Shown here: piece by piece, positions 25,626-34,760 of the stretch
Layout of the letters: each line of letters opens with the position of its first letter
How positions within the stretch are numbered: the stretch's first letter is position 1
NCBI GenBank assembly: GCA_001898145.1
Contig: MKSR01000046.1
Location: 186,001-250,000 of the forward strand
Reading direction: 5' to 3'
Source of the DNA: Dyadobacter sp. 50-39
Lineage (GTDB): Bacteria; Bacteroidota; Bacteroidia; Cytophagales; Spirosomataceae
DNA length: 64,000 nt
Program-made: the position numbers and the translations under genes
The notes under the pieces: model-generated
What the model was told of the DNA's origin: nothing
The model's database searches: none
What the model saw: the letters and a program-made list of their open reading frames with translations, nothing else

Positions 25626-26249
25626 TTTCCGGTAAACGGCCGAGCGGATGAAATGACCGAAACGGTAAGTCTCGAAAGCCTGTCGGTAGTGATGGGAGTC
25701 AAAAAGTCGCTGCATATCAGGTAGTTGATCGGCTTCCACATGACTGATGTTTTTGAAGAAAACATACATGGATTGCAGCAATGCTTTTTGCCAGAAGCGG
25801 CTGATGCCTTTGTCGATATGAAAGTCGGTGAAGAGCCATAATGCGCCGTTTTTGAGCCGGTTATCCAGCTTTTGAAAGACTACGTGCGCACGTTCCGGAC
25901 TGAAATTGTCGAAAAGAAACGGTGTTATCACCACGTCGTAGGCGGTCGGAGCGGCGTAATCTTCAATCGCCGCGTGGATAAATGCCGCTTCGTTATTCCT
26001 GACGTCCCGCTTCCGGGCCAGGTCCAGCATGTTTGAAGAGATTTCTACGTAATCGATCCTCAATCCGGATGGATGGATTTTGGCCATTTCTTCGAGTATC
26101 CATCCCGTTCCCCCGCCCACGACGAGCACACGCGCGGGGGAGTTGATGAATGGTAGCAGCAATTGCTGCGCGCGCACGATCGATTTCCCGAAGATCAGTC
26201 GGCTGAGCCGGTCATAATGGCTGGCGATGCGGTCGTAATTGTTCACCAT
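25563..26249 (-). CDS. Class I SAM-dependent methyltransferase
   Basis: A 228-residue cytosolic methyltransferase. Motif I is VLVVGGGTGWILEEMA (residues about 40-55), the acidic residue of motif II is in IDYVEISSNMLDLAR, and motif IV is in YDVVITPFLFDNF. The opening YDRIASHYDRLSRLIFG resembles UbiE/COQ5-like enzymes. It lies 3 bases after the UbiA-like gene, so the pair is co-transcribed and may modify the same prenylated or quinone-like compound. The C-terminal 20 residues lie in the overlap with the convergent rarD-like gene. Confidence 0.82.
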   Translation of the reverse strand: MVNNYDRIASHYDRLSRLIFGKSIVRAQQLLLPFINSPARVLVVGGGTGWILEEMAKIHPSGLRIDYVEISSNMLDLARKRDVRNNEAAFIHAAIEDYAAPTAYDVVITPFLFDNFSPERAHVVFQKLDNRLKNGALWLFTDFHIDKGISRFWQKALLQSMYVFFKNISHVEADQLPDMQRLFDSHHYRQAFETYRFGHFIRSAVYRKSGDGGTSPSENKPLVENHDR

Positions 26250-26252
26250 AGC

Positions 26253-27179
26253 TTAAAAATGCAGGTTAGGGTATACAAAAAAGCTTCCTGCTATCCCGCA
26301 CAATGCCTTGACCAGCAATAATCCGTCGATCACGATGAGATAGAACAAAATGCTTTGCTTCCTTTGCAGCGAAAACGCCACGGCGAGCAGGCATATGAAC
26401 GGCACCATATTGAACAGGATCGTCGGAATGCCGAAATTCCGGTAGACGGCAAATGCGAGGAAAGAAACCAGCCCTACGAGTAAAAGCGGGATGAGTACTG
26501 CATAGATCGTTTTACGAAGACCCATCCGCACGGCAAATGTTTTCAGTTCGATATTCGCGTCGTCTTCATAGTCCTTCATATCGAACATAATCGCATTGAC
26601 GGTGCAAAACATCCAGTTTTTGGTAAATAGCCAGAGCATCAGCAAAGGCTCCGCGACAGTGATACCGCGCTCAACCTGCAAAGCGGCCACCGGAAAAAGA
26701 TTCACGCAGCCTGCCCAAACAAATCCGATCACGAACGCTTTCAGCCAGCCGGTTCGTCGCAAATTGAACGAAATGAGCGATTTAGGCAGCAAACCATAGT
26801 ATAGCAAAGCGGCAACCGGTACGACCGCCAGCAACAGCCAGTAGTAAAGCGGCAAATGCAGCACGCCTGCGAAGTTTTCTACAAAGTACCAGCCGCCCAG
26901 CACCGCACAAATGCAGAACAGGAACACCTGGCTGACCCGGACAAACCGGTAATGGAGCCGGTACCACTCGGTACGGGGGTTTGTGGAAACTGCCGGAATG
27001 ACCGGACCGGAGTAGGCAATGGTGTAGTAAAATACCGTGGTACAGAACAGAAGTATGTAGTAAGCAGCGCTGTTGAGCGGAATATTCATTTGAAACGCCG
27101 TTTCCAGGGATAGCGCCACCGCCAGCAGTCCGACGAAGTAGTTGGCAAAAAATACAAATGCGATAATCCTGTTTAACAT
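26253..27179 (-). CDS. UbiA-superfamily-like membrane protein lacking the first Asp motif
   Basis: A 308-residue membrane protein with eight or nine hydrophobic helices. FDMKDYEDDANIELKTFAVR fits the second Asp-rich motif of UbiA prenyltransferases. The first motif (NDxxDxxxD) is missing where it would be expected; that part reads TNPRTEWYRLHYRF. It may be a degenerate or repurposed UbiA relative. It is co-transcribed with a methyltransferase and faces away from the M28 peptidase gene with only 48 bases between the two starts. Confidence 0.7.
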   Translation of the reverse strand: MLNRIIAFVFFANYFVGLLAVALSLETAFQMNIPLNSAAYYILLFCTTVFYYTIAYSGPVIPAVSTNPRTEWYRLHYRFVRVSQVFLFCICAVLGGWYFVENFAGVLHLPLYYWLLLAVVPVAALLYYGLLPKSLISFNLRRTGWLKAFVIGFVWAGCVNLFPVAALQVERGITVAEPLLMLWLFTKNWMFCTVNAIMFDMKDYEDDANIELKTFAVRMGLRKTIYAVLIPLLLVGLVSFLAFAVYRNFGIPTILFNMVPFICLLAVAFSLQRKQSILFYLIVIDGLLLVKALCGIAGSFFVYPNLHF

Positions 27180-27227
27180 AGCGATTTCCTACATTCGGGT
27201 AACGATATTGATTAAACTGAGATTTAC

Positions 27228-28778
27228 ATGAAAAAAATCTATTTGCTCCTGGCGCTTTGTTTTGCCAGCCCGGCACCCCGTCTTTTTGCGCAAAATAAGG
27301 ACGTTGTGGTAGAAAACATCGTGAAGGAGGCTACCGAAAATTCTCAACTTGAAAAGCTCGCTCATGAACTGATGGATGTTATCGGGCCGAGACTCGTGGG
27401 ATCGCCGCAAATGCAGCAGGCGCACGACTGGGCGGTGAGCAAATATAAAGGCTGGAATATCACCGCCAAAAACGAAAAATGGGGTGAATGGCGCGGATGG
27501 GAACGAGGCGTTTCGCATATAGACATGGTGGCGCCGCGCGTGAAATCGCTCGAAGGAATGCAGCTCGCGTGGAGCCCCGGTACCCATGGGAAAACGGTAA
27601 CCGGCGATGTGGTAATCCTCCCGGAAGTGGCCGATTCGGTGGCATTTCAAAAATGGCTGCCGTCCGCGAAAGGGAAGTTTGTACTTATCAGCATGACCCA
27701 GCCCACCGGCAGACCCGACTACAACTGGCAGGAATTCGCGACGAAGGATTCGTTTGATAAAATGAAAAAAGACCGCGATGCGCAGACCGATGCCTGGGCC
27801 AGCCGGTTGAGAAAGACCGGTTATAACTCGCGTTCTTTGCCGCTCGCATTGGAGAAAGCGGGTGCGGCCGGTGTGGTAATGTCTTATTGGTCAAAGGGTT
27901 TCGGAGCTAATAAAATCTTCGGAGCTTATACGAAGGCCATTCCGACGGTGGATATTTCACTGGAAGATTATGGCTTGCTCTACCGCCTCGCCGAATCGGG
28001 GCACACGCCGAAAATCAGCGTGCGTGCGGATGCGAAAGAAACGGGCGTGAGCCCCACTTTTAACACCGTCGGAGAGATCAGGGGGACCGAGAAACCGAAC
28101 GAATACGTGATACTTTCCGCGCATTTCGATTCCTGGGACGGGGGCAGCGGGGCTACCGACAATGGTACGGGTACGCTGGTCATGATGGAGGCGATGCGGA
28201 TCCTGAAAAAAGTTTACCCGAATCCGAAAAGGACAATCCTGGTGGGCCACTGGGGAAGCGAGGAACAGGGCCTGAACGGCTCACGGGCGTTTGTGGAGGA
28301 TCATCCGGAAATTGTGCAGAACATCCAGGCGGTATTTAATCAGGATAACGGTACCGGCAGGGTTGTCAATCTTTCGGGTCAGGGTTTTCTGAATGCCTAC
28401 GAATACCTCACCCGCTGGCTAGCCAAAGTCCCCGAACCGATTCGTACACCTATTCAAACGACATTTCCGGGAGCGCCCGGAACCGGCGGATCGGATTTCG
28501 CTTCGTTTGTGGCAGCAGGCGCGCCGGCATTTTCGCTGAGCTCACTGAACTGGTCGTATGGCACTTATACCTGGCATACCAATCGGGATACGTACGATAA
28601 GATCGTGTTCGACGACGTCCGCAGCAATGCGATTCTAGCGGCAATTCTGGCCTACCAGGCAAGCGAAGACCCTGCCAAAACTTCTCGGGACAAGAGCATC
28701 CTGCCCGTTGACTCGAAAGGGATGCCCGGCGCCTGGCCGGAGCCCCGCAAGCCGACCCGCCGAGGTGGTTTGGATTGA
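27228..28778 (+). CDS. M28-family zinc aminopeptidase, exported
   Basis: A 516-residue secreted metallopeptidase. The signal peptide ends near PRLFAQ. A protease-associated region precedes the catalytic domain. Zinc ligands are visible in order: His and Asp in SAHFDSWDGGSGATDNGTG (the bridging Asp is in ATDN), Glu-Glu in GSEEQGLNGS, Asp in FNQDNGTG and His in YTWHTNRDT. It is probably a periplasmic or secreted aminopeptidase. A terminator separates it from the M17 peptidase gene. Confidence 0.92.
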   Translation: MKKIYLLLALCFASPAPRLFAQNKDVVVENIVKEATENSQLEKLAHELMDVIGPRLVGSPQMQQAHDWAVSKYKGWNITAKNEKWGEWRGWERGVSHIDMVAPRVKSLEGMQLAWSPGTHGKTVTGDVVILPEVADSVAFQKWLPSAKGKFVLISMTQPTGRPDYNWQEFATKDSFDKMKKDRDAQTDAWASRLRKTGYNSRSLPLALEKAGAAGVVMSYWSKGFGANKIFGAYTKAIPTVDISLEDYGLLYRLAESGHTPKISVRADAKETGVSPTFNTVGEIRGTEKPNEYVILSAHFDSWDGGSGATDNGTGTLVMMEAMRILKKVYPNPKRTILVGHWGSEEQGLNGSRAFVEDHPEIVQNIQAVFNQDNGTGRVVNLSGQGFLNAYEYLTRWLAKVPEPIRTPIQTTFPGAPGTGGSDFASFVAAGAPAFSLSSLNWSYGTYTWHTNRDTYDKIVFDDVRSNAILAAILAYQASEDPAKTSRDKSILPVDSKGMPGAWPEPRKPTRRGGLD

Positions 28779-28800
28779 TAGCCCGGTAATCCATTTTTGA

Positions 28801-28833
28801 AAGCAAAGGCATATATTGTCTTTGCTTTTTTTA
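28801..28833 (+). terminator. Rho-independent terminator after the M28 peptidase
   Basis: AAAGCAAAG and CTTTGCTTT form a 9-bp stem with an 11-base loop, then a T run. It ends only about 22 bases before the M17 start, so read-through may feed that gene. Confidence 0.7.
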
Positions 28834-28854
28834 TTAACGAGAATTTTCGGATCA

Positions 28855-30246
28855 ATGCAAATAGAAATCATACACGAAGCTGACGAAGACATTCTGATTA
28901 TCCGCCCATTCGAGCAAGGTACCGAGCCGGCGAACCAGGAGATGTTTAAGGCCGAGAAGGGAGAATTCTGGTGGTATTCGTCGAAGGAGCTGTGGGTTGG
29001 CTTGGGAAAAACACCCAAACTTCCGGCGGTGACCAGAATTTTTCGATCGCTTTTTTTCAAAAGAAAAGACCGCTGGCCCGTGCAACTGACGCTCGACGCA
29101 CGCGGACGCAATGCCGAATGGGTGGGTAATGCCGTGAATGGCATAGTTTTAGGCGGCTATGACCTGCAATTGTATAAAACAGAGCCTAAGGCGATCAGTG
29201 AATTTTTCAGATTGGGCACGCTTTCCATCGTTACCGGCGACTTTGCACCGGTGACGCAATCCGCAGAAAATGCATGGAAAACCAGTTTGGTGCAAATGCG
29301 TGTGATGGATCTGATGAATGCGCCTTCCAATTACAAAAAGCCGACGACACTGGCAGAGTGGGCCCGAAAGTCGGGTGAGAGAAACGGGTATTCCGTGCAG
29401 GTGTTGGAAAAAAAGCAGCTGGAAGAGCAGGGAATGCACGCCTTACTGGCCGTAAGCAAGGGAAGCGATGAGCCGCCGGTGATGATCGTTTCGGAATACA
29501 AGCCGGAGCGCTACACGAAAACGGTGGCACTCGTCGGCAAGGGCGTTACATTCGATACGGGGGGGATTTCGATCAAGCCTTCTGCCAATATGCATTTGAT
29601 GAAGAGCGATATGGGCGGAGCCGCAGCGGTACTGGGGACGATTGAGCTGGCCGCCCAACTTCAATTGCCCATTCGCATTGTGGGCGTGATACCATCCACC
29701 GAAAATTCGGTCGATGGCTCGGCGATGAAGCCCGGCGATGTGATCGGCTCCTATGCCGGCAAAACGATCGAGGTGATCGATACCGACGCGGAAGGCAGGC
29801 TTATCCTTGCCGATGGACTGCATTATGCCGTTAAACACTACAAACCGGACGTGCTCATCGATTTGGCCACGCTCACGGGCAGCATTATCCAGACGCTCGG
29901 TTATGAAGCGGCGGGCCTTTTTACGCCCAATGACAACCTTGCCGCCGAGCTCATGCAGGTTGCCGACGAAACAGGGGAGCGCTTGTGGAGGCTGCCGGTT
30001 TGGGATGAATACAAAGAAGAGATCAGCTCGGATATCGCCGATGTAAAAAATTACCATGGCAAGCCGCTGGCCGGCGCTATCGTGGCAGCGAAGTTCCTGG
30101 AAGTGTTTACTGCGGGGCATCCGGCATGGGCACACCTCGATATTGCGGGGATGGCGTTCGGTGACACCGAGTTTGCGCCCGGCCGGGCCGGGACAGCCTA
30201 TGGGGTCAGGCTGCTGATTGCCTATCTGTCCAAACTGGAGGGTTAA
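28855..30246 (+). CDS. Leucyl aminopeptidase family protein (M17)
   Basis: A 463-residue cytosolic di-metal aminopeptidase. The ATG at 28855 (MQIEIIHEADED) is chosen over 28816, which lies in the preceding terminator. The catalytic domain has VGKGVTFDTGGISIKPS (Lys and Asp ligands), MKSDMGGAAAVLG and the signature TDAEGRLILADGL. The usual Asn before Thr in the signature is Asp. The N-terminal 170 residues are shorter and more divergent than in PepA. A strong terminator follows. Confidence 0.92.
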   Translation: MQIEIIHEADEDILIIRPFEQGTEPANQEMFKAEKGEFWWYSSKELWVGLGKTPKLPAVTRIFRSLFFKRKDRWPVQLTLDARGRNAEWVGNAVNGIVLGGYDLQLYKTEPKAISEFFRLGTLSIVTGDFAPVTQSAENAWKTSLVQMRVMDLMNAPSNYKKPTTLAEWARKSGERNGYSVQVLEKKQLEEQGMHALLAVSKGSDEPPVMIVSEYKPERYTKTVALVGKGVTFDTGGISIKPSANMHLMKSDMGGAAAVLGTIELAAQLQLPIRIVGVIPSTENSVDGSAMKPGDVIGSYAGKTIEVIDTDAEGRLILADGLHYAVKHYKPDVLIDLATLTGSIIQTLGYEAAGLFTPNDNLAAELMQVADETGERLWRLPVWDEYKEEISSDIADVKNYHGKPLAGAIVAAKFLEVFTAGHPAWAHLDIAGMAFGDTEFAPGRAGTAYGVRLLIAYLSKLEG

Positions 30247-30251
30247 CAGCC

Positions 30252-30290
30252 AAGCCCGGGTTGTAATGGAAATTTAACCCGGGCTTTACT
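30252..30290 (+). terminator. Terminator hairpin after the M17 peptidase
   Basis: AAGCCCGGGTT and AACCCGGGCTT form a perfect 11-bp stem; the following tract is modestly T-rich. Confidence 0.75.
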
Positions 30291-30319
30291 TGCTAAAATG
30301 GTTCTTTTTGCTAGATTTG
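30289..30319 (+). promoter_or_regulatory. Promoter for the ATP-grasp gene
   Basis: CTTG at 30289-30292, 19 bases, then TAGATTTG at 30312-30319 closely fits the Bacteroidota consensus. Directly after a terminator and about 65 bases upstream of the start codon. Confidence 0.5.
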
Positions 30320-30383
30320 AGAATGTATGCTTTGCGGCATGGCGCCTATGCAAATGCCGCTACCGTCCACCAAATCACATTTT

Positions 30384-31598
30384 ATGACCCGAACTCTTAC
30401 ATTTCTCTGCATTTCTACCTATTTCAAAGGCAACGATTTTTTGCGGGCGCTGAAAGACGCCGGCAATAAGGTTTTTTTGATTACAGCGAAAAAACTGGAA
30501 CATAAACCTTGGGTCAGGGAAGCCGTAGATGAATTTTTCTACGTGGAAGAAGGAGAGGATGGGACCTATGATATGAATGAGATCATCACCGGCCTCGCCT
30601 ACGTGATGCGTACGCGCCCGATCGATCGGGTGGTGGCGCTGGATGATTTCGATGTGGAGAAGGCGGCGCATATCCGCGAGTATTTCCGCATTCCCGGTAT
30701 GGGGCAGACGACCGGACGTTATTTCCGCGACAAACTCGCAATGCGTACCAAAGCGCTGGAATCGGGTATTCTTGTGCCGGGTTTCTCGGCGCTGTTCAAT
30801 GACGACCAGGTCAACCGGTTTATCGAAAAATATCCGGGCCCGTGGATGATCAAACCGCGCTCGGAGGCTTCGGCGTTGGGCATCCAAAAGCTGAATACGG
30901 CCGAAGAACTCTGGAAGACGATCCACGAGCTGGGTGACAAACGGCACGCCTACCTCGTGGAACAATACAAGCCCGGCGATGTCTATCACGTGGATTCGAT
31001 CTCGTACAACGGTATCGTCATATTTTCGTGGAATAGTAAATACCTCGCGCCGCCGTTCGATGTGGCGCACGGAGGAGGCATATTCCGATCGGTTACCGTG
31101 CCGCTCGACTCTTCGGAAGAGCATGCATTGCAAACCCTCGCTGTGGATTTGCTCAAAGCTTTCGGGCTGAAACACAGCGCCTCGCACACCGAGGTGATCC
31201 GCTGCTATGACGACGGTAAATATTACTTCCTGGAAACGTCGTCCCGTGTTGGCGGCGCACATCTTTCGGAGATGGTCGAGGCCTCATCCGGCATTAACCT
31301 ATGGAAAGAATGGGCGCGGATGGAAACTGCGGAGGCCAAGGGCGAAAACTATAAGTTGCCGCCGGTACGCAAAGAATACGCCGGCATTCTCATCTCGCTG
31401 GCACGGCAGGAGTGGCCGGACCTTTCGGTGTTCAACGACCCGGAAGTAGTATGGCGAATGAATGAGCCGCATCACGTCGGGTTGGTAGTGAGGTCCAAAT
31501 CCCGCGAAAAGGTGCTGGAACTGATGGACAAGTATGCGGCCATCGTTCAGAAAAAATACCACGCTTCCGCCCCGGCACCGAAGAAGCCGGCGCATTAA
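30384..31598 (+). CDS. ATP-grasp domain protein of unknown substrate
   Basis: A 404-residue cytosolic protein. The start at 30384 (MTRTLTFLCIS) follows the candidate promoter better than the ATG at 30327. Residues about 1-95 form a pre-ATP-grasp Rossmann-like domain; the ATP-grasp fold follows with WMIKPRSEASALGIQKL (ATP-binding Lys), YLVEQYKPGDVYHVDSI and YYFLETSSRVGGAH (Mg ligand Glu). The C-terminal part is family-specific. Such proteins ligate a carboxylate to an amine or thiol. No partner enzyme adjoins it, so the product is unknown. Confidence 0.83.
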   Translation: MTRTLTFLCISTYFKGNDFLRALKDAGNKVFLITAKKLEHKPWVREAVDEFFYVEEGEDGTYDMNEIITGLAYVMRTRPIDRVVALDDFDVEKAAHIREYFRIPGMGQTTGRYFRDKLAMRTKALESGILVPGFSALFNDDQVNRFIEKYPGPWMIKPRSEASALGIQKLNTAEELWKTIHELGDKRHAYLVEQYKPGDVYHVDSISYNGIVIFSWNSKYLAPPFDVAHGGGIFRSVTVPLDSSEEHALQTLAVDLLKAFGLKHSASHTEVIRCYDDGKYYFLETSSRVGGAHLSEMVEASSGINLWKEWARMETAEAKGENYKLPPVRKEYAGILISLARQEWPDLSVFNDPEVVWRMNEPHHVGLVVRSKSREKVLELMDKYAAIVQKKYHASAPAPKKPAH

Positions 31599-31805
31599 CC
31601 CCCTATTTTCCCGCCATTATCAATACTTCCCTCCGCCCGCGATCCGCGAGCGCCTGGAAGACGTCTGTTGTTTTCATACTTCTGCGAAACGCTCAGCAAA
31701 AGCTTGTAACTTTTTCGTTGCGCAATTTTGGCAAAAAAGTTTTTGTAGAAGTGTGTTACCAAAATGAAGTGCCTGCGTCTAAATGAATGTACTTAAACAC
31801 ATTCT

Positions 31806-32870
31806 ATGATGGACAACATGACAAGCAACGCACTATTCAATACCGTTAAAGGCCTGATTCTCGCTAGCCGCCAGTATGTTGCGGTTTCTGTGAATGCTGA
31901 GATAAGCATTTTATACTGGAAAATCGGGAAAGTGATTCGTCAGGAAATACTGAAAGACGAGCGTGCTGAATATGGAAAACAAATTCTCGCTACACTGTCG
32001 CGCGAATTGGGTATCGAGTATGGGAAGTCGTTTTCTGAGCAGGGTTTGAGGAGAATGGTTCAGTTTGCGGAGCTCTTTCCCGACGAACAAATTGTCGCTA
32101 CACTTGCCCGACAATTCAGTTGGTCGCATTTCAAGGAGATTTTACCTATTTCCGAACCACTAAAACGGGAATTCTATATCCAAATGTGCATTCACGAGAA
32201 ATGGAGCGTGCGGACCTTCCGGGAACGCATTCAATCCATGCTCTTCGAGCGCACGGCCATCAGCAAAAAGCCCGAAGACGTGATCATCAACGATCTTCAA
32301 CTTTTGAAAAGCGAGCAGAAACTGAACCCGGACCTGGTCTTTAAGGATCCATACTTTCTTGATTTCCTGGGCTTGAAAGACGCTTATTCCGAAAAGGATC
32401 TGGAAGCTTCGATTATCGTGGAATTGCAGCGTTTTATCATCGAAATGGGAACCGATTTTGCATTCATGGCGCGGCAGAAGCGCATTACCATTGATCACCG
32501 CGACTACTTTATCGACCTGCTTTTCTATCACCGGCGGCTGAAATGCCTGGTTGTGGTCGATTTAAAGATGGGGGAGTTTGAAGCGGCTTTTAAGGGGCAA
32601 ATGGAGCTGTACCTCCGTTTTTTGGAAAAATATGAGAAGATACCAGGCGAAAATGACCCGATCGGGCTGATACTCTGCTCGGGAAAAAGCACCGAGCATA
32701 TTGAGCTGATGCAACTGGGGCAAAGTAACATTCGAGTGGCCGATTACCTGACGGCGCTGCCTTCGCAGCAGGTTTTACAAGAGAAGCTGCACAAAGCAGT
32801 CGAAATAGCCAGGCACAAAATGGAGCGGCGCGATTTGTCCAAAATAAAAAGGGGCCTGCCAAGCGATTAG
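31806..32870 (+). CDS. YhcG-type PD-(D/E)XK nuclease domain protein (DUF1016)
   Basis: A 354-residue protein of the YhcG/DUF1016 family. Residues about 10-150 match the helical N-terminal DUF1016 region (ISILYWKIGKVIRQEILKDE, QFSWSHFKEIL). The C-terminal PD-(D/E)XK domain shows YFIDLLFYHRRLKCLVVVDL with catalytic Asp, then DLKMG giving the Asp-x-Lys, and a conserved Gln in FKGQMELYL. Members are scattered in accessory regions and may act in DNA processing or defence. No restriction or toxin genes adjoin this one. The 205 bases upstream show no clear promoter. Confidence 0.88.
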   Translation: MMDNMTSNALFNTVKGLILASRQYVAVSVNAEISILYWKIGKVIRQEILKDERAEYGKQILATLSRELGIEYGKSFSEQGLRRMVQFAELFPDEQIVATLARQFSWSHFKEILPISEPLKREFYIQMCIHEKWSVRTFRERIQSMLFERTAISKKPEDVIINDLQLLKSEQKLNPDLVFKDPYFLDFLGLKDAYSEKDLEASIIVELQRFIIEMGTDFAFMARQKRITIDHRDYFIDLLFYHRRLKCLVVVDLKMGEFEAAFKGQMELYLRFLEKYEKIPGENDPIGLILCSGKSTEHIELMQLGQSNIRVADYLTALPSQQVLQEKLHKAVEIARHKMERRDLSKIKRGLPSD

Positions 32871-32900
32871 CAGACCCGGTGGAAATATTTCTAAGACGGT

Positions 32901-33335
32901 TTAAACCAGTTTGAATGCCTGACGACCAAGCAGTACCCAGTTTCCTTTCACTTTTTGGAATACCATCAACACACCCAGCTTCACCTGCGCCGGATCTTTG
33001 CCTTTGTTGTGCGTGTCGCCAAACAGCTTGTGGCGCACCAGCGCGACGTCGCCGGAAATGGCGATCGTCTGATCAGTGAGATCAATTTTAGTGAATTTAG
33101 ACTCTTCACTCACCAATGCGCGGATGAATTCCTTCTGATCTTCCAGCAGGCCATTGGAATGCCCGTAGGAAAGGGAAGTGGAGGTGAGTTTTTTCAAATC
33201 AGCCTCGTTGGCGCTGATTATAGCAGTTTTGAGCTTTTCGACAGTTGCGGCTACGGCTTTTTCATCAGCGCTTTGAGCAAATACGAATGCGTTGCCTATC
33301 AGAAGGAATACAAGAATCAAAAATGTTTTTTTCAT
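32901..33335 (-). CDS. Exported NTF2-like (DUF4440) protein
   Basis: A 144-residue protein with a Sec signal ending at VFAQ (residue about 20). The rest has the DUF4440/NTF2-like pattern: a first helix (DEKAVAATVEKLKTAIISAN), TSTSLSYGHSNGLLEDQKEF, and three strands at the end (VALVRHKLFGD, KLGVLMVFQKVKGNWVLLGR). Relatives are of unknown function or fold-related to ketosteroid isomerase. A single gene with a candidate promoter upstream. Confidence 0.82.
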   Translation of the reverse strand: MKKTFLILVFLLIGNAFVFAQSADEKAVAATVEKLKTAIISANEADLKKLTSTSLSYGHSNGLLEDQKEFIRALVSEESKFTKIDLTDQTIAISGDVALVRHKLFGDTHNKGKDPAQVKLGVLMVFQKVKGNWVLLGRQAFKLV

Positions 33336-33379
33336 TGATTAATAAGGAATTAGGATTTGTGACTTCGGCAATCGGCTGT

Positions 33380-33387
33380 CAAACTTA
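33380..33387 (-). promoter_or_regulatory. Candidate -7 element for the NTF2-like gene
   Basis: The minus strand reads TAAGTTTG (TAnnTTTG), 45 bases before the start. No -33 match. Confidence 0.35.
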
Positions 33388-33443
33388 GGCTGTCCGGTTC
33401 GTAGACGATCAGGTATGATAGCCAACGGCCGAGAGCCGAAGTA

Positions 33444-34760
33444 CTATATATCAACCCGCTCCATTTTCGGTGAGAATAAATGCATTACTCCCCAAGCCAG
33501 CAGGTATGCGAACCCGCAGATGACGAAAATGACGTTGTATCCTCCGCCGATGTTCCCGGCAGCCTTGTAGTTGTCGAGAATGATCCCTACCAAAAGAGGA
33601 AAAAGGATGCCTCCTACTGATCCGGCCATGCCGCCGATACCGACCACCGAACTTACCGCCTTTTTCGGAAACATATCCGATGCCGTGGTAAAAATATTGG
33701 CACTCCACGCTTGGTGCGCGGCCGCCGCCAGGCTGATCAGCACCACTGCCTGCCAGATGTTGGTCGTGTACTGGGCCGCCATGATAGGCATCACAAGGAA
33801 TGCGAAAATGAGCATCGAGGTTTTTCTGGCGCGGAACACGGGCCAGCCTTTCTTGATGAAATAACCTGATAAATAGCCGCCTCCGATGCTCCCCACGGTC
33901 GTTGCGGTATACACGATTACCAACTCCGGGCTAGGTTTCGAAAGATTCAGCTTGAATGCTTCTGCGAAATAGGAAGGTAACCAATAGAGGAAAAACCACC
34001 AGATAGGGTCGGTAAGCATTTTACCGAAAACAAATGCCCAGGTTTGGCGGACTTTAAACAATTGAAGCCACTTTACGGGCGCTTCCTTGCTGGTATCGGG
34101 CTCGTTATCACTATGAATGTAGTCGTACTCCGCTTTGTTGACACTTTTTAGATTTGCCGGAACGTCGTACATCCGCCACCAGAATATCAGCCACAAAAAA
34201 CCCAGTGCGCCGGTGATCAGAAATGCTTCCTGCCAGCCATATGCCCCCAAGATCCAGGGAACCATGATAGGTGCCACCACAGCCCCGATATTGGCCCCGG
34301 AATTGAAAATACCGGTAGCCAGTGCCCGCTCTTTTTTGGGAAACCATTCGGCAGTAGCCTTAATGGCTACGGGGAAGTTACCGGCTTCCCCGAGCCCGAG
34401 AATGGCACGCATGAACCCGAAACTGAATGTGCCGCTGGCAATGGCATGCAGCATAGCGGCAATACTCCACACTACAACGGAAATGACATAGCCGAGTTTA
34501 GTGCCGATCTTATCGATAATGGCACCAAAACCGATCAGTGAAAATGCATAGGCTGCCTGAAATGCCATGACAATATGGCTGAAATCAGACTCGGTCCAAC
34601 CGAAATCGGCTTCGAGTGTGGGTTTGAGCAGACCGAGCACCTGGCGGTCGAGGTAGTTGATGGTCGTTGCGCAGAAAAGCAATGCTACGACGCGCCAGCG
34701 ATAGCTGGTTTTGGGGGCCTCCGCCCGGAGTTCCGTAGGTTCAGGATTGTGAGAGAGCAT
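33444..34760 (-). CDS. exuT: MFS hexuronate transporter, ExuT-like
   Basis: A 438-residue major facilitator protein with twelve hydrophobic helices. The opening RVVALLFCATTINYLDRQVL matches the anion:cation symporter (ACS) subgroup that includes ExuT and hexuronate permeases. The motif GFGAIIDKIGTKLGY lies in the 2-3 loop. It is the last gene of the uronate operon and overlaps uxaB by 20 bases, indicating tight co-expression. It probably imports galacturonate or unsaturated uronate; the exact sugar is inferred from context. Confidence 0.88.
   Translation of the reverse strand: MLSHNPEPTELRAEAPKTSYRWRVVALLFCATTINYLDRQVLGLLKPTLEADFGWTESDFSHIVMAFQAAYAFSLIGFGAIIDKIGTKLGYVISVVVWSIAAMLHAIASGTFSFGFMRAILGLGEAGNFPVAIKATAEWFPKKERALATGIFNSGANIGAVVAPIMVPWILGAYGWQEAFLITGALGFLWLIFWWRMYDVPANLKSVNKAEYDYIHSDNEPDTSKEAPVKWLQLFKVRQTWAFVFGKMLTDPIWWFFLYWLPSYFAEAFKLNLSKPSPELVIVYTATTVGSIGGGYLSGYFIKKGWPVFRARKTSMLIFAFLVMPIMAAQYTTNIWQAVVLISLAAAAHQAWSANIFTTASDMFPKKAVSSVVGIGGMAGSVGGILFPLLVGIILDNYKAAGNIGGGYNVIFVICGFAYLLAWGVMHLFSPKMERVDI

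Noticed and set aside
30375..31262. Open frame of 295 codons antisense to the ATP-grasp gene
   Set aside because: Shadow frame with no domain; the sense strand has an intact ATP-grasp protein and promoter.
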